This document shows positions 1 to 8,358 of a stretch of DNA of 17,668 bases, piece after piece. The notes below the pieces were generated by a model. The model had not been told where the DNA came from, did no database searches, and saw nothing but the letters and a program-made list of their open reading frames with translations. The position numbers and the translations under genes are program-made. The first letter of the stretch is position 1; each line of letters starts with the position of its first letter. The stretch comes from Asterionellopsis glacialis (taxonomy: Eukaryota; Bacillariophyta; Plagiogrammaphyceae; Rhaphoneidales; Asterionellopsidaceae), in NCBI GenBank assembly GCA_014885115.2, contig WKLE02000220.1, positions 1 through 17,668 on the forward strand. Direction: 5' to 3'.

Positions 1-57
1 CCAACTGATCCGTCTGTGCATGGATGCGCGTATTAGCACTATCATTAAGGATACAAC

Positions 58-1379
58 TCACATAGTGAGGTGTAGTGCAATCTCTTTCTTAATGCGCAGA
101 TCACACATTTGCAGTACTGATGTCAGGCCTTCATCTATATAAGCCAAAACAAGCCTGCCTTTATCTGTCTTCTTTTGTCTATAGCCCTCCACTGTATCAT
201 TGGTCTGACAGCATGCTTTATCAATTATAATTCCTACTTTTTGCCTGGATAGCATGTGTCATGTACCCAATCTAGCCATCAAATAAAGATTTTGGTGTCA
301 AACCAGTCCTTGTGCTGGAATGTTATTGTACCTTTCCTTTCAAGTTTGGATCTTGCCCAGTTCAGGTAGCAATGTGCAAGAGTTTGTGTAGGCCATAGGT
401 CATTCTTCAATTTTTTACCGGTGAATACAACAAAGGGAGGGAGGAGATTGCTTGCCAACATATCTGCACACAATGACATCAAGGTAGATCCTGTCTTCAA
501 CTCTGCTTTGATCTTACCACCCACTCTTCTGGTTAAAGTTGGAGCAATTACACCATCTTCTTCACAATAAAATTTAAGGAAAGTTTGATCAGCATTTAGT
601 AACACATCTACATCTTCCTTTTTCATTGTCTCACAAATATCTTTTGCATTTTGTAGTGACAGCTGTTTCCAGTTATCTGGAACTACCTATCCAATGCCTT
701 TCCTCTGAACAGAGAACCCAAAACAATTAAGACAGTTAGTAAACAAATTTGAGAGATTAGCCTCTTTTCCATCTACAAAATGCATAGCATGAAATCTAGA
801 ACCAGGTTGATTAGAGTCATGTGCTCTTAGTTCATCATACACTTCACTTTGGGTAATTCTTAGATCACCTTGGTTCCACCTGCTTATGACAAGATGTTTG
901 ACAAATTGGGTCTGCTCATAATTCTTCAAAGGTTTACCTCTATTGCTCTTCCTTATAATTTTGTTGTTGTTTTGGTGATCTGAATGGCTTCCCCACTCTT
1001 GTCTAGTGAATGCCTTGCTTTAGGTGTAATATCTTTGTCTCCAATGGAGGACAAAGATCATTTCAATGTAGTCATTCAAATGCTTGCAGGGCAAACATTC
1101 TTCTGTGACTGTATCATTATCTGGGATATTCTATTGTTGATGCCAGCTGGGTGTGAAGAAAGGTTTCACTTCATTCCATTTCATTTGTCTAACTGTACTG
1201 TACCACTTGGGGACAAATTTGGATAATTTTTGATTTTTTTTGAGACCCACTGTGCAAATGTGATAGCTTTCACACCCACTATAGATCTGATGCCTTTCTG
1301 ATACATACACTGTAAGTGTTAGTTCTTCCATATATTCTTGGATGAAGGTAACAAAAGATTGCATCACTTCTCTGTTCTC
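58..1379 (-). pseudogene. Decayed pogo/CENP-B-like DDE transposase
   Basis: One minus-strand frame carries protein-like sequence from about 1379 down to 279, broken by TAG at 1131, TAA at 1020, TAG at 687 and TGA at 279. It continues one frame away to 58 after a single-base slip in the T-run at 238-242. Reading 5' to 3' along the gene there is a basic stretch (KSNRGKPLKNYEQTQ), a helix-rich segment (SRWNQGDLRITQSEVYDELR), then the endonuclease core. Core signs are NADQTF (first Asp), LLPPFVVFTGKK, IIIDKA (second Asp) and EGLTSVLQMCDLRIKKE (third Asp, 39 residues after the second). This order matches the DDE_1 superfamily of pogo/Tigger/CENP-B-like transposases. The three acidic residues survive, but the stops make it a fossil. 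The frame may continue past base 1. The N-terminal 350 bases are unassigned. Confidence 0.82.
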
Positions 1380-1535
1380 AGGTCAAGATTGTCTTAGCTT
1401 CACTAGCTAGTACTGCCTTTACTTGGGGATTTGTACCTACTATGTTTGCTAATGCTGCCATGTCTGTTGTCTTAGCTGCTGGTTGTGCCCATCAAGATAA
1501 ATTGTTTCTTCTTGTTGTAAAGCTGTATTAGTATG

Positions 1536-1766
1536 TTACTCTTCAATGATTGAAATTAAGCTATTTAGAATATCTTTTATGTCAGGCCTAATCATAGGAG
1601 TTGCCATCCTCTTTTTCTCATTTTTTATCAATTCAAAGCTCTTCCTCAGACTCCTTTTTCCCCTATCAATTTCATCATCATATTCTCCCTTCCTCTTAAT
1701 CCCAGGTATACAGTTTGTGTTTCCTTTTTTCTGCTTCAACCATCCAAATAGGGAGGAAGTTTGTTG
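1536..1766 (-). pseudogene. Lysine-rich ORF fragment upstream of the transposase fossil
   Basis: About 76 codons are open between TAG near 1767 and TAA at 1536, in the same frame as the transposase fossil. The product is strongly charged (GKRSLRKSFELIKNEKKRM). Between 1380 and 1535 short protein-like stretches appear in two minus frames (for example KTTDMAALANIVGTNPQVKA), which suggests coding sequence broken by indels. It may be the N-terminal part of the same decayed element, or part of another repeat. No family is recognised. Confidence 0.35.
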
Positions 1767-2154
1767 CTAGTCCTTATCCATCATGATGGTTTTGTAATAA
1801 AAGTGCCGATTAACATTTTACAGTTGCTGTATTTGACCACAAAATTTTTTTCTTTGTACTGTGATGAGTCAGTTATGAAGAACATGGTTTATTTGCTACT
1901 AGAAGTATCAATAATTCTTTCCAGATACCTGGTAATACCAATTGATGTGACTACCGATACAATACCTGTGCCTGATAGTGGCACTGTGTATATGTACTTA
2001 CTAGTATTATCTCAAATATACTGAGAGGTGAAATATATAATAAACAATAAGAACCCAAGCCCTTCAAAATTTTTCATCTATTGAATTACAGTACTTATTA
2101 TTTGATACATTCTACATACGTAAAGCCAGAATTATTGTGTGGTGTTAGACAACC
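1767..2154. other. Intergenic, nothing recognised
   Basis: AT-rich sequence between the minus-strand fossil coding region and the left end of the TTAA-flanked element. Short plus-strand open frames exist but have no protein-like signature. No RNA gene or clear regulatory signal was seen. Confidence 0.5.
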
Positions 2155-2197
2155 TTAACCCTTTAACCCCAGAAAATTTGCAAATGAAATATATTTC
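2155..2197 (+). repeat. Left TTAA and terminal inverted repeat
   Basis: TTAA followed by CCCTTTAACCC, a diverged spacer, then CAAATGAAATATATTTC. It matches the reverse complement of 3818-3858 except for the spacer. Confidence 0.8.
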
Positions 2198-2397
2198 CTA
2201 TCACACGTTGTTTTGCATTGTATACAAACCCCAACCATTAGCTATTTTAGGCCTGCTCCTCAGCCACTCAAATTGCTTTGCACAAAAATCTTGCCCAATG
2301 ATCTGCACTTTTTTCTACCTGTTTTTGGATGCTCCCCATTGCCAAAAATGCAAAAAAAATTTGAGTGTGGACAACCAAGGTGTTCCAGGATTAGGTT

Positions 2398-2426
2398 AGA
2401 CAGACAGTAACAATTACTGTTTGTCT
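2398..2426. repeat. Small hairpin, 13-bp arms
   Basis: Arms 2398-2410 and 2414-2426 pair at 12 of 13 positions around a 3-base loop. It lies directly after GTTCCAGGATTAGG (2382-2395), a partial extra copy of the terminal repeat of the nested element. It may be a subterminal structure of the same repeat family. Confidence 0.6.
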
Positions 2427-2515
2427 CCTTCTATGCAATTGTATCAGTATGTCTGATTGTTGTGAGATTCATTTTTTTTCTTGTCTTGCATGCACGTGTA
2501 ATATTGCAGTGAATC

Positions 2516-3078
2516 GAGTTGTTCCAGGATTAGGTGGACCAGTCCAGTACTGGACTGTGTGACATAAATTTGTTTTTAAATCAAATTAATCAAAGCTAGT
2601 AATTTTACGTGTTATTTTTTTTGTGAGGATGGATGGATGTACCATTTTACGGTATTGATTTCTCGACAACCAGCAAATTTTTACCTAACAACCACTAGTG
2701 CGGTTCCATGCACATTGGAACCGCAAACAGTACCATTTTGCAAGATTGATCAGAAGAGATCTGGGTGCAACAGCCAATTTTTGTCAACTGAGGGAGCCTG
2801 CAATGCCAAAAAGTGCACCGGCCAGGTCATCATTATATTCAATGCCAATACAAGTCAGCCATGCCATAATATGATGTATACATGTATGTATATTTACTGG
2901 GTATACATTCCAGTAGTATAAAAGTATACAAATATAAATACATATATACAAAATTTTCAAAGTATTTAAAATTATTAATCAATGAATACATGTTTAATTC
3001 AAAAATATGAATTTTGGGTCTACGTGGAGTCTACGGACCAGATGTCACAAGCTGGTCCATCTAATCCTGGAACAACTC
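2516..3078. mobile_element. Nested MITE-like element with 27-bp inverted ends
   Basis: Positions 2516-2542 and 3052-3078 are inverted copies matching at 26 of 27 bases (core GTTCCAGGATTAG). Both are bordered outside by AATC (2512-2515 and 3079-3082), which may be a 4-bp target duplication. Each arm is followed inward by a small palindrome and a GTGACAT block. The interior is AT-rich with no convincing gene. A 4-bp duplication is weak evidence alone; the inverted ends are strong. It sits inside the TTAA-flanked element. Confidence 0.6.
2540..2557. repeat. Perfect 18-bp palindrome
   Basis: CAGTCCAGTACTGGACTG is its own reverse complement. It lies just inside the left arm of the nested element. 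The right arm has a weaker counterpart, GGACCAG and CTGGTCC, at 3036-3059. Confidence 0.85.
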
Positions 3079-3812
3079 AATCGACAATGACAAAAAAAGC
3101 TGTTTGCATGCTACAATCAACCAAAAGGAACACAACAAACCACCTAGTAATGCATCTATAATACATCTGTCAGAACTGATATGGCAAAGAATAACAAAAA
3201 ATGATAACCTGGGGCCCGAAATATGGTTAATTGTTGTTTTGCCAGCAAAGCTGCTTTTTTTGTGATTGCACAAAATGACCAAATTTAATGGACAATCTTC
3301 CATTTCAGAGGCTGTCACATAATCATACAACTATTAGAAACAACTCATTTATGTTATTGCTTAAAAACAAATTATTACTTGTTCTGTAATGGTTTTTCTA
3401 TCACTGTGTTGTGGACAGGCAACATGATAGGAGGCACTGTATCAGACAACATTTGTGCAAAAACAATCAAAAAATAACACACAACAATCAAACACTTTGA
3501 AAATGTGAGCAAATTTGAGCAGGTGAAAACATACAATTTGTGGTAGAGAAAGATGTAGTAAGAGTTAAAAGGAAAATCACAGAGCCATTTAGACCTGTTT
3601 TATGATGCTCGTGCATTTGGTGATGTGCTGGACCACTCAAAATGCATTCTTGGCTGTGAAAAATGCAAATGAAATTGTCAAAAAAATGCTAATAGGAGAT
3701 ATATTTCCTCTTATAGCTGTTTTAGCGACTATCCAATCACGACGTAGAAACAAGCAGCAATCAGTCCCAAAAGTGTCTTGGAAAATGTCCTACACCAATG
3801 AAAACCTATGCT

Positions 3813-3834
3813 CAAATGAAATATATTTCATTTG
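3813..3834. repeat. Perfect 22-bp palindrome
   Basis: The 22 bases centred on ATAT (half-site CAAATGAAATA) are self-complementary. It is the subterminal block of the right end of the TTAA-flanked element. The left end keeps only one complete half plus part of the other. Confidence 0.85.
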
Positions 3835-3858
3835 ATAAGTCCAGGGTTAAAGGGTTAA
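3818..3858 (-). repeat. Right terminal inverted repeat and TTAA
   Basis: Inverted partner of 2155-2197: GAAATATATTTCATTTG, a diverged spacer, GGGTTAAAGGG, then TTAA. Confidence 0.8.
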
Positions 3859-5392
3859 GGTCCCTTAAGGTGGTAGAACATTTATTCATCGTGTTTTTTC
3901 ACTCCTTGACGAACCCGCCCCTTTGGGACAGATTTTCCGTGCTTTCATCTAGATTTTTTTTAATTATTTTCTTGTTTTTGACCCCAACACACTGAGAAGG
4001 ACACATCTGACACTGAAATACAGTAAGAATCGGTCCTTTCCACATAACCTTCATTATTCATCATCAAACTCGGCTTCCAAACCGTCAATTTTGGCGTAGC
4101 ACCGTCGAAACATTAAAAACCCGAACGTGAATTAATTAAACATATCAGCGGAAACTTATTATTCGATACAAAACAAGTACCGTAGAAGAGGAACATGATG
4201 TTGAGTTGTGTCCTTTTTAAAACAGGTTTTTTATCTTTAAGTCTTCGGGTGTGTGTGAAAAACTCACGGCACAGACCATTCTTTTATGCTCATAGTAAAT
4301 ATTCCTACGTTCAATTTTTTAAGTACCTTGTACATACAGCTTATATTTACTACCTGGTTACCTAGACACCGTTGGACAGGACATATCCTACTAGGTACAG
4401 GTACCAGTATATCTTCCATATAATTGGTGCGGGCACGAGCTTCTTTTTTTCAAGAAGCTTTTTTTCTCATATTAAATTTTCCTACAGTAGAAGCCCTACC
4501 TGGTATAGAGCACCTAGTTCCTACCAGGTGGTCGAAGTGAACCTCCTAAAAGAGCTATACTATCAAGGACTATGATCTGCTGCCTCGGTTTTGTAGATCT
4601 GCCAATGAATTATTTAGCTATGAGTAGGACCGACATATCCGACCCGTTTTATGGTGTATCGTTGGAACCCACTGTGTTCGCGATCTATTTTCGACCCGTT
4701 GATAGTGTCAGATAGATGATACTCTCTGGTTTTCCCCTGTCTTGATATTTTTACTTATTCCTACCGACTGCTGATGGATTTGCTGTTCATAAAAAAAAAT
4801 ACGAATATGGCCCATAAGTCTAGAGTTCGCTTTTTCAGAAATTCATCAAATATAGAAGTCGCTGCATTCAAAGACAGCTGGAAGTTTTCATCATACAAGT
4901 TACAGTACCTGTACTTCATATAGCATATTATGTGTATATGATGCTTTTAAAAAGGGGGCAGTAGAAGAAAAGATGCCCAGATACAATCTCCTGTATATGT
5001 CGCACCACGATTCAGAGATAACATTGCAGCCCCTTTTCCCATCTTGGATTACCAGAAATATATCTCATATCATAACAAGTTTACTTATCTCACAAAGTCG
5101 GATAGTGAAACCCTTCTTGATTAATTTTTTTACTTCCACTGTAACATTACACTGTTCCTGTGGATGACCAGGTGACTGCTTCTTAAGTGGCATTTATTGA
5201 CCTGTGGGACCTGTCCTATTTTTGTACTGGTACCAATGTCAGTACTGATTGTGTGCCTGAACCAACGCAGCTGTAACACATTCTACTGTTCAACTGCATT
5301 TTCTCACCGAAAGCCCGCCGTTGTTCAAACTTCATTCTTCTCTCTCATAAATTTTTATGAAACAATATTTCTTAGGTGTAAGAACATAACTA
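3859..5392. other. Intergenic, 1.5 kb, mostly featureless
   Basis: No gene with a recognisable signature. Two short frames are worth noting. At 4054-4113 on the minus strand is an ATG frame of 19 codons with a plausible acidic C-terminal end (AKIDGLEAEFDDE, then stop). At 4807-4923 on the plus strand is an ATG frame of 38 codons starting MAHKSRVRFFRN. Either could be an isolated small exon or chance. TAC/GTA-rich motifs recur (4394-4410, 4903-4914, 5224-5233). The last few hundred bases probably hold the promoter and 5' UTR of the TPR-like gene. Confidence 0.45.
5224..5233. promoter_or_regulatory. GTACTGGTAC motif upstream of the TPR-like gene
   Basis: One of four exact copies of this decamer in the window (also 10393-10402, 12714-12723 and 14417-14426). 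It ends 275 bases before the ATG of the TPR-like gene. A regulatory role is inference from position and recurrence. Confidence 0.25.
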
Positions 5393-5507
5393 GTAAGTTT
5401 TTCATGCTATTGTTTTCGTCGGACGAGACCATGATCTTCTCCCACGCTTTCTTTTAATGCTTAGTGTCACATTCACATTTGGTTGTTTTTTCAGTTTTTC
5501 AGTTCAG
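5393..5507 (+). other. Probable 5' UTR intron of the TPR-like gene
   Basis: A strong donor, GTAAGT, at 5393 is followed by a pyrimidine-rich tract and three AG acceptors in a row: 5493-5494, 5501-5502 and 5506-5507. The last is one base before the ATG. The length of roughly 100-115 bp suits small protist introns. The frame upstream of the donor (ATG near 5357) meets a TAA before it, so the intron is more likely in the leader than between coding exons. Which acceptor is used cannot be decided here. Confidence 0.45.
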
Positions 5508-5508
5508 G

Positions 5509-6225
5509 ATGGAGTATGCAATTATTTGCAACAATAAAGGGGCTCAACTCTTCGAGGCTGGATATCATCATGATGCCATGAACATGTTCCAAACAGCGAT
5601 GAATACTATGCGATCAGTTGCACAAGACAAAGCCTACCTAGAATCTACCCATGGAGCTTCACGCGCAGTCTCTGATGAAAGAAAAAGTCGGGGAGCTTTA
5701 CAAGAAAACAATAATGCTTCTTCGTCAACATCCAACCAATCGAACAACGTAGGAAATAGCATCTCCGGCGAAAGAGATACTGCATGCATACTTTACGACA
5801 AGCCAATCAGAGTGAACATCGAAGACCTCGACCCTAGCAACATGTATTGTGAACAAGAGCTCATGGCAGTCCATACATCAGCTATGCTATTCAATATGGG
5901 CCTCCTTTACCATATGAAACGTACATCACACGCACTTCAGAATGCAATGCACCTTTATGCAATGTCTTATTCTACTCTATCAGATATTAAAGAGATCCAA
6001 ACTTCGAACGATATGTATTGCCGGTTGGTTATGGCAATGTTGAACAATATCGCCCAAATACACGAAGAATTGGGAAGTTTTGATACGATGCAAAACTTTT
6101 TAGAAATGCTTTCCAACTTCCATTCTTCGTCAAGAAGTTTTTTTTCGTGCGAACTTTATGAAGAAATGAGCAGTCTGCTACTATGTGCAGAATTAACATC
6201 AGTGTCAGTTGCTCCAGCAGCTTAG
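5509..6225 (+). CDS. TPR-like repeat protein, 238 aa
   Basis: This is an intact frame from the first ATG (5509) to TAG at 6223-6225. The frame is open for 45 more bases upstream, but only from a GTG and across the likely splice acceptor, so ATG 5509 is preferred. The protein has three helical repeat units of tetratricopeptide type: residues 5-36 (NNKGAQLFEAGYHHDAMNMF), 122-158 (AMLFNMGLLYHMKR...HALQNAMHLY) and 173-204 (MLNNIAQIHEELGSFDTMQNF). Residues 66-86 form an Asn/Ser-rich linker. There is no signal peptide or membrane segment, so it is probably cytosolic or nuclear. TPR proteins act as protein-binding scaffolds; the partner is unknown. Similar short TPR-like proteins are numerous in diatoms. 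It is flanked by transposon debris, with no operon-like partner. Confidence 0.85.
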   Translation: MEYAIICNNKGAQLFEAGYHHDAMNMFQTAMNTMRSVAQDKAYLESTHGASRAVSDERKSRGALQENNNASSSTSNQSNNVGNSISGERDTACILYDKPIRVNIEDLDPSNMYCEQELMAVHTSAMLFNMGLLYHMKRTSHALQNAMHLYAMSYSTLSDIKEIQTSNDMYCRLVMAMLNNIAQIHEELGSFDTMQNFLEMLSNFHSSSRSFFSCELYEEMSSLLLCAELTSVSVAPAA

Positions 6226-6631
6226 AAGACCACTAGTGCAATCATGATTCGACTACAGTATTGCGATCTTTTAAGTGGCTAAATGATACTTTTAAATTTT
6301 AAATATATGAGTTGCATGATCCAACGCCATCAGAACTTTGCGAAAATTGAATATAAAATGTGCCAGGGACAAATTCTGCCTGAATTTCGGAATATGTGTT
6401 GCGCTCGACATTGAATTGTAAACTCGTGCTAGCACGATTTTAAGACAGCATTGCGTGGTCCGCTTGAGAAATCTTCCATACCTCTATGGTGATGTCTAAA
6501 AATCTTGGCTCATCTTGGACGAATACAATAGAATTCTATGATTTACCGACCGATGTCACCTGAATCTGTACCGGTATCGTATTTTACCATATAATGTTTT
6601 TTTACACTCCTGTATCTCTCAATTTACAGTA
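6226..6631. other. 3' flank of the TPR-like gene, nothing else seen
   Basis: AT-rich sequence that should contain the 3' UTR. No canonical AATAAA close to the stop codon and no other gene or repeat was recognised. Confidence 0.4.
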
Positions 6632-6670
6632 TCTTTTGCCGTAGGACCTAGCGTAAAAAACCTACTTTAA
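6632..6670. repeat. 39-bp direct repeat, copy 1
   Basis: TCTTTTGCCGTAGGACCTAG and the 19 bases after it recur at 6825-6863 with one mismatch. The two copies frame the dispersed repeat at 6667-6825. Confidence 0.85.
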
Positions 6671-6825
6671 CTCGACTCATTTTTGACGTATTTAAAAAAA
6701 AAAAAACCAGGTATCCTCTTGATGACACCAAAACGAACCGCCTATTCAAAACTTCGACGTGGATGGCGATACAAGCTATGACGTGCATATTGTACCAGGT
6801 AAAACGAAAGGACAGTTCTGACTGT
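6667..6825 (+). repeat. Dispersed repeat of about 155 bp, copy 1
   Basis: It starts TTAACTCGACTC and ends CTGACTGT. The same unit is present in the same orientation at 9880-10030, with shared blocks CTCTTGATGACACCAAAA and GTGGATGGCGATACAAGC. The copies differ by scattered substitutions and by the length of an internal A-run. No open frame runs through both copies, so this is probably a small non-coding transposon or part of a larger repeat family. Confidence 0.8.
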
Positions 6826-6863
6826 CTTTTGCTGTAGGACCTAGCGTAAAAAACCTACTTTAA
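6825..6863. repeat. 39-bp direct repeat, copy 2
   Basis: Second copy of 6632-6670, differing at one position. Direct copies on both sides of an inserted unit could be a long target duplication, or the trace of unequal exchange. Confidence 0.85.
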
Positions 6864-7296
6864 GGTCGTATTGACCGCAGAAAGGGCAATACCAAAATCG
6901 CGTGGATTTCCACGTCTTTTTACTACCCTTGTTTTGTAATTTTATGCCTTTCTCCAAACCAGTTGAAAAACCTAAGCATTTGGGTTGGAGTTGGAACTTT
7001 CCTGCCGAACTTTCCTCAATTCTTTTTCCACTGCTATTTCCGATTGGATGTATTATTTTTTTAAATACCCAGATTCCCTTTTTCTCCAGAACACTCTTAT
7101 ACACCATACAGTAATGTTATAATTTTATATTCGCTATTTTTTTAAAATTCTCTAAACAATTACTCACGCCTCCTCTCCCTCCCCGATATATATCCTCTAT
7201 GTATTGTTTCCACATCACATCTTCCTCTAGCCACTCCTTTTTTTCTGTTTGGCGCTTAGAGAAAATCCTCTTTTTTTCTCACCTGCTGGAACCGGG
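6864..7296. other. Gene-poor stretch with one doubtful minus-strand frame
   Basis: A minus-strand ATG frame of 88 codons (7107 down to 6841) encodes a Lys-rich product ending in STRFWYCPFCGQYDL. Its end overlaps the 39-bp repeat, so it may be a chance frame or a displaced exon. 7140-7290 is pyrimidine-rich on the plus strand. No other feature was recognised. Confidence 0.35.
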
Positions 7297-7804
7297 TCAC
7301 CTTGGAATCTTTACTCTGTTGCCTTTACCAAGGGCATCTGGGCCAAACATTTCACCAGTAAAATACTTATAACAAGCAAACCTTACTGAATTTGTGTTGA
7401 TCTTGCCTACATCAACATCATTGTTATCAAATTCCTTGGCTGCATAGGGATGTAATTCTTTTTTTATCATATTCCAGCGACATTTGCAATTGTCACACCC
7501 ATCACATGCATAACAAAGCATTTCTTTTGGTCCCTTCATCTCTCTATCCAAAAAATAGGCATAGTTGGCTGCCCAACAAAGGAAGTGAGTGGGACATAAA
7601 CCAATTGAACTTTTGGGCATCTCTGGTGTTGGAGGTGGACTTTCAGCTTCATACATTCCTGTTGAGAAAAAAAATTGATGACAGGAACTAGGAGGTGGTG
7701 TCACTACCTTCTGAGTGAGGTAGTGATCCCTGATGTACTCCTCCCTTTTTTTTGGTTGCAGGGGACAAGCCAGTAGCTTCCTTTTCAATGTCTCTACCAC
7801 TCAT
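7297..7804 (-). pseudogene. Cys-rich protein resembling the P2X7 C-terminal-type domain, frameshifted
   Basis: The likely ATG is at 7804-7802 (MSGRDIE...LSPATKK). A single-base slip in the T-run at 7746-7753 moves the reading to the frame starting KREEYIRDHYLTQK, which stays open to 7297. The product has a Pro-rich linker (SPPPTPE), then the cluster CYACDGCDNCKC, then RFACYKYFTGEMFG and LGKGNRVKIP. A Cys cluster followed by aromatic/basic residues and LGxGxRxxIP resembles the P2X purinoreceptor 7 intracellular-type domain. That domain also occurs outside receptors as a stand-alone Zn-binding module. The family normally continues with a Cys-Val pair and an IR..YP block. Here TGA follows directly, while an adjacent frame continues VTRFQQ into a donor-like CAG|GTGAGA. 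It diverges from the gene at 8359. Confidence 0.5.
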
Positions 7805-8358
7805 CCTTAAAATGTGAAAACAACAACCAAAAAACAAATAATTCTGAAAATTGCCGTAAAAAGAAACATGCTGTTTTTGGAGGTGCCATACTGTAAAAAT
7901 GATTACTACGACCATTGAAAATTTATTCACATATACTTTATGAGTCAAATTTCAACCTTCTACCTATGTACAAGACAACAATCAAATATTTCATAAACAA
8001 CAACAAAAGTTTGAGGCAAAGTTTTGAAAGTTTTGAATATTTCAATTGATGCAAAGTGTTGAAACTTTTGAATATTTCAATTGATACAAACAAACCAGGT
8101 TGAATTGAAATATTTACCAGAGTTGAAATATTTTAGTCTTACTAGTAAAATTTAAACCTGATCCCAATAGTCAACACAGCAATCAAATAATTCAACACAA
8201 GAATCAAATAATTTGTACTAATATGAATCTGACAATCCAATGTTGCACCTTGTGTTGTACAGATGAATCTTGTTGTAATTCAATGACATACAACAATCAA
8301 CAAGTCGGCATTTTCTTGATTTACCTTCTTTTCTTCATTTTTTTTTATATCTAGCAAA
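7805..8358. promoter_or_regulatory. Spacer between divergent genes
   Basis: 554 bp between two divergently oriented broken genes, so any promoters for both should lie here. It is very AT-rich with repeated CAAT/CAATCAAAT words. It contains the 35-bp tandem duplication at 8021-8090 and partial inverted copies of TTGAATTGAAATATTT just after it. No defined promoter motif was identified. Confidence 0.35.
8021..8090. repeat. Tandem duplication, 2 x 35 bp
   Basis: 8021-8055 and 8056-8090 match at 32 of 35 positions (common core TTTTGAATATTTCAATTGAT). The core half ATTTCAATTGAT reappears in reverse just downstream. Confidence 0.85.

Larger units (their letters stand above)
2159..3854. mobile_element. 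piggyBac-like non-autonomous element, 1.70 kb
   Basis: The ends are inverted copies of CCCTTTAACCC, each directly next to a TTAA (2155-2158 and 3855-3858). After a diverged gap of about 10 bp, a second inverted block, CAAATGAAATATATTTC, is shared by the ends (2181-2197, and 3818-3834 on the other strand). TTAA target duplications with CCYT-type termini are characteristic of the piggyBac superfamily. No piggyBac transposase can be read inside: the open frames are short and not protein-like. It is therefore probably a non-autonomous or internally deleted copy. A nested inverted-repeat element accounts for about 560 bp of its length. Confidence 0.75.

Noticed and set aside
984..1226. 80-codon plus-strand ATG frame
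   Set aside because: It lies opposite the transposase fossil, whose minus-strand reading is clearly protein-like; the plus product has no recognisable motif.
4441..4470. Runs of T around AAGAAGCTT as a terminator-like hairpin
   Set aside because: Bacterial-type terminators are not expected in this probably eukaryotic sequence, and the stem is very short.
5464..5508. Upstream extension of the TPR-like gene by 15 residues
   Set aside because: It begins at GTG and crosses a pyrimidine tract with several AG acceptors; the first ATG is at 5509.
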